From Novosphingobium sp. SG707 (GTDB lineage: Bacteria; Pseudomonadota; Alphaproteobacteria; Sphingomonadales; Sphingomonadaceae), in contig NZ_JAAZQL010000007.1 in assembly GCF_012275515.1 (NCBI RefSeq), positions 1 to 64,000 on the forward strand: a DNA stretch of 64,000 nucleotides, written 5' to 3'. Numbering within the stretch: the first letter of the stretch is position 1; every line of letters begins with the position of its first letter. The notes under the pieces were generated by a model, which was not told where the DNA came from, did not search any database, and saw nothing but the letters and a program-made list of their open reading frames with translations. A program made the translations under genes and the position numbers. Positions 1 to 9,200 of the stretch are shown piece after piece.

Positions 1-59
1 CTGAAATGCCGCATTCAAAGGCCTGACAGAAGACCGCACTCGATCACAAACCCACCGGA

Positions 60-245
60 TCAGAAACTTCTTGCCTCACGGGCGGCAACCACAGAAAACA
101 GGGGTTGGCCCGATTGCGCTTCCATGCGCTGCACGAGGCGGCTGAGTGAAGGTTGCGCGAGGTGGACATGCGCCGCCGCCCGCCCAAGACTGCCTGTTTC
201 GGCAACCGCGACAAAGCACTGCATTTCGCGTTCGGAAAAAGTCAT
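60..245 (-). pseudogene. LysR-family regulator, N-terminal remnant
   Basis: The 61-residue product is the N-terminal winged helix-turn-helix of a LysR-type regulator. It reads MTFSEREMQCFVAVAETGS and then SLSRLVQRMEAQSGQPLF, the usual helix-turn-helix and wing. The frame stops about 10 residues after PLF, where a full protein would continue for about 240 residues of effector-binding domain. I chose the ATG at 245 because family similarity starts there. The gene is divergent from the dioxygenase genes at 373, the classical arrangement for a LysR activator and its target, so it probably once controlled them. It could be a true truncation or a frameshift with the rest lying left of the window; no effector-domain similarity is visible in positions 1-59. 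Confidence 0.7.
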
Positions 246-261
246 GCATAAAGTGTATGAC
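241..261. promoter_or_regulatory. LysR-type operator (T-N11-A box)
   Basis: The sequence GTCAT, 11 bases, ATGAC is a perfect 5-bp dyad with the T-N11-A spacing typical of LysR regulators. It overlaps the start codon of the truncated LysR gene and lies about 110 bp upstream of the dioxygenase start. An AT-rich stretch follows on the dioxygenase side (262-300). The site is seen directly; its use by a LysR protein is inferred. Confidence 0.5.
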
Positions 262-372
262 TTTTGATAAAATATGCAATTGCGTTGATGCTCCGTCATG
301 CCATCCATGCGGCCAGTAAAATGCCAATGACGCCCGATCAACCCGGCAGTATGGTGCTTTGGGGAGAGAAAC

Positions 373-1710
373 ATGGCACTCACTGACTATATCGATGACC
401 GTCCGACTGACGGCGTGTTTCGCGTAAACCCGGCGATCTTCACCGATCAGTCTGTCTTCGATGCCGAGATCAAGGCGATTTTCGAAGGCGGCTGGGTTTT
501 TCTGGGCCTCTCGTCACAGGCCGAACAGCCGCATGATTATTTCACCACCCAGATCGGTCGCTTTCCGGTGTTGGTCCAGCGCGATGGGCAAGGAGAACTT
601 GGCGCTTTCATCAATGCGTGCCCGCACAAGGGCGCGCGATTGGCCCAGCTTCGCCAAGGTCACGCGCCGCTACATGTTTGCCCCTATCACAGCTGGAGCT
701 TTGATAGTGCGGGCCGAAACAAGGCCATCAAGAGCAAGCGGGCCGGTTGCTATTCAGCCGCTTTCGATCAGGATGACCACGGTCTGGCTCGCCTGCCGCA
801 CTTTGGGCAATACCGCGACTTTCTGTTTGGCAGCCTGACTGCGGATGTGCCCCCGCTGGCCGAATATCTGGGCGGGGCGGTCCAATTGCTCGATCTGGTG
901 GCCGATCAGGGTGAAGCGGGGATGGAACTGGTGCCCGGACAAGTCACCTTCACCTATGCCGCCAACTGGAAACTGCAGCTGGAAAACTGCTCCGATGCCT
1001 ATCATTTCACCTCCACCCACCCATCCTATATCCGCGTGCTGGAGCGGCGCCAGCAGACCTTCAGCCAAGACGTGGTCGCCTCGGTCTGGGAAAACAGCGA
1101 TTATTGGAAGGATGATGCCACCGGCATCGGCGGGGGCAGCTTCAGCTTCGCCAACGGGCACGTGTTGAATTGGGGCGTATTCGGGGTGACGCCAGCCTCG
1201 CCGCTGTTTGAACAGGCCGGTCCGCTCGCCGAGCGCCATGGCGAGGCAAAGCGCGACTGGATGTTCAACATGCGCAACCTCACCATCTTTCCCAATCTGC
1301 AAATCGCGGAAAACGCATCGAGCCAATTGCGCATAATCCGCCCCCTGGCCCCCAACCTGACCGAAATGAGAACATGGTGTCTGGCCCCCAAGGGCGAAAG
1401 CGCCGCCGCTCGCCGCCAGCGCATCCGGCAATATGAAGATTTCTTCAACCCGACCGGCATGGCAACGCCAGATGACACTGTGTCCTACGAAAACTGTCAA
1501 ATGGGCTACGGTGGAGGCATGTCGAGATGGCTCCAAGGCTATGCGCGCGGCATGACCGCCAGCATCGCGGGGGGCAATCGGTTTGGCGATCTCATCGGCC
1601 TAGGGCCAGAGCGCAGCGTGCTGGCCGATCCCCAGCTTTGTGACGAGACGCTTTATCACAGCTATTACCGCGCATGGGCAAACCGCATCGCGCAGGAGTT
1701 GCAGGCATGA
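373..1710 (+). CDS. Aromatic-ring-hydroxylating dioxygenase, alpha subunit (benzoate/anthranilate type)
   Basis: This 445-residue protein is the catalytic subunit of a Rieske non-heme iron oxygenase. The Rieske [2Fe-2S] ligands are C83-x-H85 and C103-x2-H106, in CPHKG and CPYHSW. The mononuclear iron site is the D208-x2-H211-x4-H216 pattern in SDAYHFTSTH. The opening (DDRPTDGVFRVNPAIFTD, IFEGGWVFLG) resembles benzoate and anthranilate 1,2-dioxygenase large subunits (BenA, AntA), so the likely reaction is cis-dihydroxylation of an aromatic carboxylate. The gene overlaps the beta-subunit gene by ATGA, indicating coupled translation. No reductase (BenC) or diol dehydrogenase (BenD) gene is present in the window, so electrons must come from a component encoded elsewhere. 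The exact substrate cannot be fixed from sequence. Confidence 0.88.
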   Translation: MALTDYIDDRPTDGVFRVNPAIFTDQSVFDAEIKAIFEGGWVFLGLSSQAEQPHDYFTTQIGRFPVLVQRDGQGELGAFINACPHKGARLAQLRQGHAPLHVCPYHSWSFDSAGRNKAIKSKRAGCYSAAFDQDDHGLARLPHFGQYRDFLFGSLTADVPPLAEYLGGAVQLLDLVADQGEAGMELVPGQVTFTYAANWKLQLENCSDAYHFTSTHPSYIRVLERRQQTFSQDVVASVWENSDYWKDDATGIGGGSFSFANGHVLNWGVFGVTPASPLFEQAGPLAERHGEAKRDWMFNMRNLTIFPNLQIAENASSQLRIIRPLAPNLTEMRTWCLAPKGESAAARRQRIRQYEDFFNPTGMATPDDTVSYENCQMGYGGGMSRWLQGYARGMTASIAGGNRFGDLIGLGPERSVLADPQLCDETLYHSYYRAWANRIAQELQA

Positions 1711-2207
1711 CCACGACCATCACGCTCGACGCGGCACAAGACCTGCTCCACCGCGAGGCCCATCTGCTCGATACGTGGCAGTTTGACGCTTGGCTCGATC
1801 TCTATCTGCCGGATGCCGAATTCTGGATGCCCGCCTGGCGCGACGAAGTCTCGACCACGCAAGACCCGGACCGTGAACTCTCCCTGATCTACTACAGGGG
1901 ACGGCGTAATCTGGAAGACCGGGTGATGCGCCTGACCTCAGGCCATTCCACCGCCTCTTGGCCGCCTGCACGGGTTCTGCACCTGATCAGCAATGTGCGC
2001 ATAGCCCGCAGCGAGGGACAGATTGCCGATGTCTGTTCAGCCTTCGTATGCCACCGTCATGACACGCGGATGAACCGCACCGATTACGTGTTTGGCCGGT
2101 ATGAGCATCGGTTGAGCTTTGAGAATGGCAACATCCGCATCGCCCGAAAGAAGATCATCCTGTTGAACGATGTCATCGCGACATCATCGGACATCTATTC
2201 GGTTTGA
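1707..2207 (+). CDS. Aromatic-ring-hydroxylating dioxygenase, beta subunit
   Basis: This 166-residue protein matches the small, non-catalytic subunit of benzoate-type ring-hydroxylating dioxygenases, which has an NTF2/SnoaL-like fold. Visible family features are FDAWLDLYLPDAEFWMP near the N terminus, a central YYRGRRNLEDRVMRLTSG, and the C-terminal IARKKIILLND. I chose the ATG at 1707 because it overlaps the alpha-subunit stop as ATGA and gives the normal family length. It should assemble with the upstream alpha subunit into an alpha3beta3 hexamer. The gene converges on the frameshifted MarR gene, with 39 bp between stops. Confidence 0.87.
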   Translation: MTTTITLDAAQDLLHREAHLLDTWQFDAWLDLYLPDAEFWMPAWRDEVSTTQDPDRELSLIYYRGRRNLEDRVMRLTSGHSTASWPPARVLHLISNVRIARSEGQIADVCSAFVCHRHDTRMNRTDYVFGRYEHRLSFENGNIRIARKKIILLNDVIATSSDIYSV

Positions 2208-2246
2208 TCCATCTGCCAAAGTCGACCAAAGCGCGGGGGCCGCCGT

Positions 2247-2724
2247 TCATAATTTCGCGGACAGTTCCTTCAGAATTGCCAGAACTATATCCCGATACTC
2301 CGGCCCCACGATGTCATCGATCCTGGCGTTGTGCGCATTGGCCTTGGCACCCAGCTCGGCCAGCAGCGCCTCGCCCGCAGCGGTCAGTGCCAGACGGAAG
2401 TTGCGCCTGTTCATTTCGTCGCGTTCGCGCAGCACCAGATCGGCCTTGCCCAATTCGCGCAAGGATGCCGTCAGCGTCGATTTGTCGCGCCCGCTGGCCG
2501 CGCTCAGTTCGGTCTGGTTGATGCCGGGGTTGTCATGGATGATGCGCAACAGCGCATACCCGCCCGGCCAGATATGAATTTCGCCCAAGCTGCGCGAATA
2601 GGCGGCAAACGAGGCCTTCCTGTGCCCGGCGCAAATGATAGGCGATGACGTCATTGAACCCGCGCGTCCAGTTGGGCGCTTCGACCGAAGCGGACGCGCC
2701 GCTACGCCGCTTCTTAGCGGCCAT
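2247..2724 (-). pseudogene. MarR-family regulator with a 1-nt frameshift
   Basis: Two overlapping frames together encode one MarR-type winged-helix regulator. The first runs from ATG 2724 (MAAKKRRSGASASVEAPN to LRRAQE); the second continues from about 2615 (ASFAAYSRSLG, then YALLRIIHDNPGINQTELS and GRDKSTLTASLREL). An extra G in the GGCC at about 2613-2616 breaks the frame. The intact paralogue at 49185-49697 reads straight through the same point as LRRAQEASFAAFAQ, which fixes the site of the indel. The gene lies downstream of the MFS transporter in the left catabolic operon. It could be a real inactivating mutation or a sequencing error; nothing else in the gene looks damaged. Confidence 0.8.
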
Positions 2725-2862
2725 GGACCGCCCCTTGCCCCCGGCCAGCGCCAAGCATGTGATCAACCTGATAACGGCGGCATAGGGGCATCAAGGGTTC
2801 CAGATCAGCGAAAAGCCCGGATCGGTTGCTCAGGCAACCAGTTGAAAGCAAGCGGCGAACAA

Positions 2863-4191
2863 TCAGCGGCGGGGCACATGCCTTGTCAACAGGCTCAGGC
2901 AGAGCACCACCACCGCCATCCCAACGCCAATCGCTCCATGAAAACCGGGCAGGCCCAACCGGCCTATCACCATCGCGCCCAGCAGCGCGCTGGCCATGGC
3001 GCCCAGCCGCCCGATGCCGGTGGCCAGCCCCACGCCGCGCGCGCGCAAGGCGGCAGGATAGACGTTTGCCGCCAGTGCATAGAGGCTGGTTTGCACCCCA
3101 TTCACACAGCCGCCTTCCAACGCAATCAGGGCAAAAAGGCCCGCCGGCGGCAGCGCTGTATGCGCCAGCATCGCCAGCAAGGCCGCCACGCCCACCGCCA
3201 ACAGCGCCATCCCCCCCATCACTCGAAGCGAGCCATAGCGTCCCATCAGGGCGCCACAAACCAGCGCCGTGATAACGCCGCCCATATTGAAGGCCGCCAA
3301 CCCCTGCGCGGCCTGAGCCACGTCGAGCCCGTTTTCGGCCAGCAGTGTGGGCAGCCAGTTGAACGCCGCATAAACCGAGATCAGTGAGAAGAAGAAAGCG
3401 GTCCACAGCAGAAGGCTGTCTGCCCGCCATCCGGGCGCCAAGACGGTGGAGAGCGGCATTGAGCGCTCCTCTCCCGTACCGGTGGAAGGCGGGAGCAAGC
3501 TGGCTCCATCATCCAGCCCCATACGGCGCAGGCTGCGCGCGATCTGAACCGAATCTGCCCCGCGCGCGATCAAAAAGGTCAACGATTCCGGCAAGATCAG
3601 CGCCAAGACTACCGCCAGCGCCAGCGTGCAGCCCCCCGCCAGCACAAACAAGGCCTGCCAGCCCATCACGGGCAATACCGCCGCGGCCGCCATGCCGCCC
3701 ACCACGCCGCCCAACGGCACGCAGACGATCGAGAGAATGACCGCAAGGCTGCGATAGCGCGTAGGCGTGAATTCCGCCGCCAAGGCCGCCACATTGGGGA
3801 AAGCCGCCCCCAGCCCAAGACCCGCAGCAAAGCGCAAGCCTGCCAGTTGCATCGGCGTATGGACAAACCCGATCAGCAAGGTGCCGACACCAAACAGCAC
3901 GACGCTGGCGACCAGAGCCAGCTTGCGGCCGAACCTGTCGCCCACCATGCCGCCGCTGATCGCACCGATCAGCATACCGAACTGCGCGGCCGCCAGCGCC
4001 CCGCCCAGCGCCGCCTTGGCGACCCCCCAGTCCTTCATCAGCACAGGCAAGGCAAAGCCAAGCGATTGGTTATCAAACCCATCCAGCAGGATGGCCAGCG
4101 ACACCAGCGCCAGCAGCAGCTTTTGCCGCAGGCCCCAAGAGCGCTCATCGATCAAAGTGGCAACAGCCGATGGTTCCTCTGCAAACGCCAT
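2863..4191 (-). CDS. MFS transporter, aromatic acid:H+ symporter type
   Basis: This 442-residue inner-membrane protein has about 12 predicted transmembrane segments and the major-facilitator loop signature GDRFGRK between helices 2 and 3. The helix-1 motif ILLDGFDNQSLGFALP resembles the DGYD/DGFD motif of aromatic acid:H+ symporters (PcaK, BenK, MhpT). It probably imports an aromatic carboxylate. Its ATG shares one base with the TAA of the upstream ThDP gene, so the two were translationally coupled. The protein looks intact although its neighbours on both sides are broken. The substrate is inferred only from family and context. Confidence 0.82.
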   Translation of the reverse strand: MAFAEEPSAVATLIDERSWGLRQKLLLALVSLAILLDGFDNQSLGFALPVLMKDWGVAKAALGGALAAAQFGMLIGAISGGMVGDRFGRKLALVASVVLFGVGTLLIGFVHTPMQLAGLRFAAGLGLGAAFPNVAALAAEFTPTRYRSLAVILSIVCVPLGGVVGGMAAAAVLPVMGWQALFVLAGGCTLALAVVLALILPESLTFLIARGADSVQIARSLRRMGLDDGASLLPPSTGTGEERSMPLSTVLAPGWRADSLLLWTAFFFSLISVYAAFNWLPTLLAENGLDVAQAAQGLAAFNMGGVITALVCGALMGRYGSLRVMGGMALLAVGVAALLAMLAHTALPPAGLFALIALEGGCVNGVQTSLYALAANVYPAALRARGVGLATGIGRLGAMASALLGAMVIGRLGLPGFHGAIGVGMAVVVLCLSLLTRHVPRR

Positions 4192-5728
4192 TAGCCCAAC
4201 CTCGCCTCAACAACCACGGTTCGATGCTCATTCGTCAACACGGCGAAAGCTTGGCTCAACACCGCATCAAGATCGCTGTCGTGGTCAACCACAAAGGTCG
4301 CCGCGCCGCCTGACGCAGCCGCGATCGCGCCATAATCGGGCGCCGGCGAAAAGCTGAGGTCAAGGTCATTGGCCTTGCTGGCATAGCCGTCGGGATGAAC
4401 GGCCAAAGCGGAATGGCGCGGCGCGTTCCAGCCCAGCGAACCGCCGCCGCTGGCAAACATGCTGCCGGCGCGGGCGGTGGCCAGATGGTCGAACACCGGC
4501 CGATAGTTGGTGATCCCCTCGTCCATCACGATGGTCTGATCATCAAACTGGCCGCGCAAAGCCGCAATCGGGCAGGCAGTGGTCAAACCCGGGCCCTGCG
4601 TTTCTTCCTGCGCCACGCGGGCGCGGCGTGCGGCGCCGCGTGCGGCGTAGTGACCAGTCTTTTCCGCCAGCGCATCGGCATCGGGCGCCAGCGCGGCCAG
4701 CGCCTCGCCAATCGCCTGCAAGGCCTGAGCGGCATCGGCACGAAAACTGCGATGCGGCTCGATATACCACAATGGCATCTGCTCCTTCAGCGGGTCGTTG
4801 GCGATGTCATAGATCTCTGCGCTGTCTGACGGCTTGCTCTTGATCGGTATCCACGGCACGTCGCTGTCCACCACCAGCACCAGATCGGCGGCGGCAAGGT
4901 CTGCGTTTTGCTCAGGATTGTTCCAGTAATTGCCAAGATAAAACAGGCTGTCATGCGGCAGGTCGACGTAGCTGGGCACCGATTCCACCACGCCCAAGCC
5001 CGCTTGCGTACAAAGCACTTCCAGGGCCGCGACCGCCGCCGTGTTGCGCCCCCAATAGGAGGTGACGATCAGCGGTCGCTTGGCCGCAGCCAATCGTTCG
5101 GCCAGAAAACGTACATCCTGCGCTGCAAGCGCGGGCGGCGTCACCGGCTGCCAGCGATGTATATCGACGCTCACCGGCTCGCAAGGCGCTTCGAGCACTT
5201 CGCGCGGGGCCATCAGATAGACCGGGCCCTTGGGGTCCGACTTGGCGTATTGCATGGCGCGGTGCACCACTTGCTTCACGTTGGCGCCGGTGCGGATTTC
5301 ATTGTCATAGCGCATATAGCCGCGCACCAGTCCTCGCTGGTCATGCACGTACTGAATCCGCTGGATGAATTCATTGCGGCTGCCCAACATCTCGCCTTGC
5401 TGCGTAAAAGGCGAGGAGCCTGCGAAGATCAGCACGGGAAGCGCGCCATGGCGGCATTGTGCACCACGCACGCCAGCGCCTGTGTGCCGCATTCAACGTG
5501 GATGATCACCGCCTGCGGCTGGCTTCTGATCTGGGTGTGGCCATGGGCGATGGTCAGCGCCACCATCTCGTTGGGGCAGGTGATCATGGTGGGCACCGGG
5601 CGCCCGTTGGCTCGCGCTTCTGCGATTGCCTCGACCAGTCCGGGATGGTCGCTGCCCAGATTGACGAAAGCGTGGGTGATGGCTTGCTCGACAAGGGCTT
5701 CGAGAAAGGCGGTGGCGGTGTTATACAT
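4191..5728 (-). pseudogene. ThDP-dependent decarboxylase, inactivated copy
   Basis: This is a decayed paralogue of the intact ThDP enzyme at 38486-40198. The N-terminal part (from MYNTATAFLEALVEQ) breaks at about 5446-5454, where one base is missing after VVHNAA, and the rest continues in another frame (GALPVLIFAG onward). A second lesion is an in-frame loss of about 55 residues: GSLGWN is followed almost at once by LAVHPDG (junction about 4405-4425). In the intact copy that stretch contains the GDG-to-NN cofactor-binding motif. Even with the frame repaired, the protein could not bind ThDP-Mg. The gene overlaps both neighbours by one base, so the operon structure predates the decay. Confidence 0.88.
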
Positions 5729-6639
5729 CAAGAACTCCGGACGACGTGGTCGAGGCTGCGCAACAGCGCGGTGCAATGGGCAAGGGCAGGCGATGCCACG
5801 CCATGGCGATCGGCCGCAGCCAGCAAGCCGCCTTGAATGGCATCAACTTCGGTAGGACGGCTTGCCTCGACATCCTGAAGCATTGAGGGCTTGTGAGCGC
5901 GGTGGTTAGCCATGGCGAATTCAACGGATTGGCGCACCCTGTCACCATCGACAGCCACACCATTGGCTAGCGCGGTGGCGATCCCTTCCTCCACCACCTG
6001 CGATGCGAGATCGCGGGCGGGGAGGAAGTCGCCGACCTGCCCAACCGTCATCCGCGTCAGGGCGCAGATGCCGTTGAGAGCGGCGTTGAAAATCACCTTT
6101 TCCCAGATGGCAACGGTGACCGATGGCTCAGCCATCGCGCCAAGGTCGGCTTGGGCCAATGCCTCCGCAATGGTGTGGATCACCGGGATATCCTCACCGA
6201 TGAGGCTCCACAGCTTGACCATGCCGTGGCCCGCCACATGGATGCGGCCATGACCGAGCAGATCGGCGGGCCAGTTGGTGATGCCCACCAGCACCCGGTC
6301 GCTCCCTACCACGCTGGCAATCGCCGCATCATTGCCAAGGCCATTTTGCAGCGTCAGCACCATGCCATCGGGCCGCAAAGCTCCCGCATTCTGCGCCATG
6401 GCGGCGGCGGTATGTTGGGCCTTGGTGAACAGGATCAGCAGGTCGGCCTCGCCCTGCACCACGCCGGGCAAGGCTGCCTCGCAGAGGGCGGGGCTGTCGT
6501 TTTCCCACACCCCATCGACGGCAATGGCGGCAACGCGGGCCGGATCGGTGTCCACAAACACCACCTGATGCCCGGCCCGTGCAAGACGCCCTCCAAACAG
6601 GGTGCCCATCGCCCCTGCACCCACAACCACGACCTTCAT
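5728..6639 (-). CDS. Ketopantoate reductase-like NAD(P)H oxidoreductase
   Basis: This 303-residue protein belongs to the ApbA/PanE (2-dehydropantoate 2-reductase) family. It starts with the nucleotide-binding signature VVGAGAMGTLFGGRLARAG and a basic/acidic FVDTDPARV strand end. The C-terminal helical domain carries the family motif KVIFNAALNGICALTR. I chose the ATG at 6639 because the Rossmann strand begins immediately after it. It is first in the operon with the dead ThDP gene and the MFS transporter. That context suggests a catabolic ketoacid/hydroxyacid role rather than pantothenate synthesis, but the substrate is unknown. Confidence 0.8.
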   Translation of the reverse strand: MKVVVVGAGAMGTLFGGRLARAGHQVVFVDTDPARVAAIAVDGVWENDSPALCEAALPGVVQGEADLLILFTKAQHTAAAMAQNAGALRPDGMVLTLQNGLGNDAAIASVVGSDRVLVGITNWPADLLGHGRIHVAGHGMVKLWSLIGEDIPVIHTIAEALAQADLGAMAEPSVTVAIWEKVIFNAALNGICALTRMTVGQVGDFLPARDLASQVVEEGIATALANGVAVDGDRVRQSVEFAMANHRAHKPSMLQDVEASRPTEVDAIQGGLLAAADRHGVASPALAHCTALLRSLDHVVRSS

Positions 6640-7375
6640 GCCGTTGCCTTTCGGGTCAGAACTGTCACAAGCCACTGGCCCACTGGCATGGCATGTCTTG
6701 ACGGACCACGTTGATCTCAAGGATAAATGTTTTGTGCGTGCAGTTGGACTGCGATATCTTGGTATACTGGCCGCTGAATGAGGTGCCCTTGATCGCGGAT
6801 TTGGCCTCACACGTCGCGCCAATATGCTGCGTCGGGATCGGGGAGTGGACTTCAAGATGCTTGAGGTTGGGGATTATTTCCAGGCCGCACCTCTCTCCGC
6901 AAAGTCCCCTCAGGCTCGCCTTCGCGCCAATTTTCTTAAGTGAGCGCATGCATTTGAGGCAGAGCCATTGCAGCAAACCAAGTGCCGTCACCATATGCAA
7001 TGCACCTTGAAAACTAACGGCCGCTATCGATTTGACTGGCATGAGTTTGACTGTGTTGTGGGCAGCACCACGTGGAGCGATCGTTATCAGGCCCCGCAAT
7101 GTAGAAGCGCCTTCCACATCCGTTACATTGCGTTGAGCCGAACCAACACAAGCCATGGCTCATTCACACCCATCGCAGACAGATTCATCGAGATTTGCCA
7201 CCATCCCTGCAAGCCTCATTTCCCCAAACTCCTTATCGCCGGCGCTATTATAGCCTTAGCCCATCAATACGGCATTTTTGTTTTATAGCAAACTATTTTT
7301 ATGTCTGTCGCCGAAACATTTGGCGCAAAATGGGCAGCACTGTAACGGAGAGCAGGCCTCGTCTGGGGTTGTCTT
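6640..7375. other. Intergenic stretch with no supported gene
   Basis: This 736-bp stretch has a lower GC content than its surroundings. Open frames exist on both strands (for example a minus-strand frame of about 160 codons at 6665-7156), but none shows recognisable domains, a convincing ribosome binding site or sphingomonad codon use. The right part (about 7320-7375) directly abuts the C-terminal end of an IS3 remnant and may include its terminal sequence. The promoter of the operon starting at 6639 should lie in the left part. Confidence 0.4.
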
Positions 7376-7904
7376 TCAGGCGGCGAGTTTGCGGTGCTGC
7401 AAGCGCCGATGTTCGATGGTCTGCTTCTTGCTGGCGGCGCGTTGGGCGTGGACCTGCCGATCGCGGCCGAAGTAGACATCGGCGGGCGTCCATTACCCCC
7501 GCACAGGATGCGGAAGCGCAGACCGCAGATCAGGCTGTCGGAGACGAAGTCGAACGATCACCGCTGGCTCGCCCATCTGGCAGCACCATCGACCTGCACG
7601 TACCCAGCGCCAGCTTGCGGCCGCCAAGACGTCGCACGCGCAATCCTCCCTCGCGGTAGATGCGCAGCAGTTTCTTGTGATTGGGCGTCATGCCCCTTCG
7701 CGCCAGCAGATAGCCCAGACGGCGACAACCGAACCGGCGACGTTCAGCCGCCAGTTCGCGCAACCGCTGTCTCAAGGGCCCATCGTCCGGTCTGGTGGAG
7801 CGATACCGAACCACTCTGCGGCTCACACCGCCCAGTTGGCACACCCGACGCTCGCTTAACCCGTGATGCTCACAGGCAGGGGCGACGGACTTCTGAAGTG
7901 ATGC
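7376..7904 (-). mobile_element. IS3-family transposase (OrfB) remnant
   Basis: Two pieces of an IS3-type OrfB are fused. The upstream piece (about 7904 to 7500) reads HHGLSERRVCQLGGVSRRVV, LRELAAERRRFGCRRLGY and LVDGR-like to FDFVSDSLICGLRFRILC, including the region of the first catalytic Asp. It is joined at about 7490 to a C-terminal piece ending in FGRDRQVHAQRAASK and TIEHRRLQHRKLAA, with the stop at 7376. The integrase core between them is gone and the two pieces need frame changes. The remnant cannot encode an active transposase. It abuts the 5' end of the IS110 gene at 7906. Confidence 0.75.
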
Positions 7905-7905
7905 G

Positions 7906-8961
7906 ATGGCTGGGCGAGACGGGGAGGTTCGCCTTATCGGCGTTATCCCCAACGAACCTGACGCGATTGCCAAATTGGCTCGGAAGCTGACGGGTCGCCA
8001 TAATCGGATGGAATTTGTGTACGAGGCTGGCCCATGCGGGTACGGCGTATATCGCCAACTTGCGGATCTGGGTTTCGACTGTCGGATTGTTGCTCCCAGC
8101 CATACTCCCGTTCGTCCGGGCAATCGCCAAAAGAACGATACGCGTGACGCGATGATGCTTGCCCGTCTTCTTCGGGCTGGCGAACTGACGTACGTTTGGG
8201 TGCCCGACCCCACTCATGAGGCCATGCGCGACCTGGTTAGAGCTCGGCATTTAGCATCTCATGATGCCCGGAAGGCCCGTGCCCAGATTCAGATGTTTTT
8301 ACTCAAACATGGCCTGCGTTACAAAGGGAAGCCGTGGTCCTGTCGCCACAGATCTTGGCTTGCAGATCGGCGTTTTGAGCACAGGGGCCAGCAAATCGCA
8401 TTCCAGAGCTATCTGAATCGCCTTGCCCAGGCTGACTCACGCAAAAAAGAACTGGAAGATCAAATCGCGGCCATCATACCTGACTGGTCTCTGGGACCTG
8501 TGGTCCCTGCATTGCAGGGACTAAAGGGGGTCGGGATGGTTATCGCGGCGACTATCGTGGCGGAGGTCGGTGAGTTCTCCCGCTTTGCCAGCCCGCGCAA
8601 ACTCATGGCGTATCTGGGGCTGGTTCCCGGCGAGCACTCTAGCGGTGGCTCCATTCGGCCCCGCGGAATCACAAAGGCAGGCAACACGGATATGCGGGCG
8701 CTGCTGTTCGAAGCCGCTCGGTGCTACCGAACGACGCCAAAGGTCGGCCAGTTCATGGAAAAGCAAAAGACAGACGTGCCGCAAGAAGCCAAAGACATAG
8801 CATGGAAAGCCCAGCTTCGCCTCAACTGCCGGTATCGAAAGCTGGTCGGCCGCGGGAAGAAGAGCAACCTCGCGGTCACAGCTGTCGCCCGAGAGCTCGT
8901 CGGCTTCATCTGGGATCTTGCGCGCCGGTACGAGCCGGCGCCGGGAGCGGCGCCCGCCTGA
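7906..8961 (+). mobile_element. IS110-family transposase, 5'-truncated
   Basis: The 351-residue frame is an IS110 recombinase (RuvC-like DEDD domain plus C-terminal Tnp domain). I can see the Glu region (EFVYEAGPCGYGVYRQL), the Asp pair (KNDTRDAMMLARLLRAGEL), the helix-hairpin-helix (LQGLKGVGMVIAATIVAEVG) and the catalytic-Ser region (EHSSGGSIRPRGITKAGN). The N-terminal strand with the first catalytic Asp is missing. The frame begins at MAGRDGEVRLIGVIPNEPD, and an in-frame stop lies just upstream at 7892 in IS3-derived sequence. The element is therefore probably inactive. IS110 elements carry non-coding ends that encode a bridge RNA; the 180 bp after the stop (8962-9142) may be part of the right end. 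Confidence 0.8.
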
Positions 8962-9142
8962 AAACGGGTGCATGCCGCCTTCGGCAGAGGAAGATGGTAA
9001 GGGAGCGGTGAAGGAGTCCTCGGGCAAGAATTTGGACGGGCTACTCCCATGTCCGCAGCCAGAACGAGGCAGCCTCGATAGCGTAAAGGTCGAGCAGCGC
9101 CGTGGTGAGCGGCATCGGGCTGGTCTGATGGTTCTCGAATAT

Positions 9143-9200
9143 CTTGCGCCGGAAATGCGCCTTATGTCGAACTCGACATAAGGCGCATTTCCGGCGCAAG
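9143..9200. repeat. Perfect 28-bp inverted repeat with 2-bp loop
   Basis: The arms 9143-9170 and 9173-9200 are exact reverse complements, starting CTTGCGCCGGAAATGCGCC, with only AC between them. The right arm encodes part of the IS66 transposase motif HKAHFRRKF, so the left arm is an inverted copy of the IS66 sequence edge. It looks like a junction formed by local inversion/duplication at a broken IS66 end, rather than a terminator: there is no T-tract. Confidence 0.85.

Noticed and set aside
6665..7156. A minus-strand frame of 163 codons upstream of the ketopantoate-reductase-like gene
   Set aside because: No domain, no convincing ribosome site and unusual codon use. I describe the stretch as intergenic rather than as a gene.
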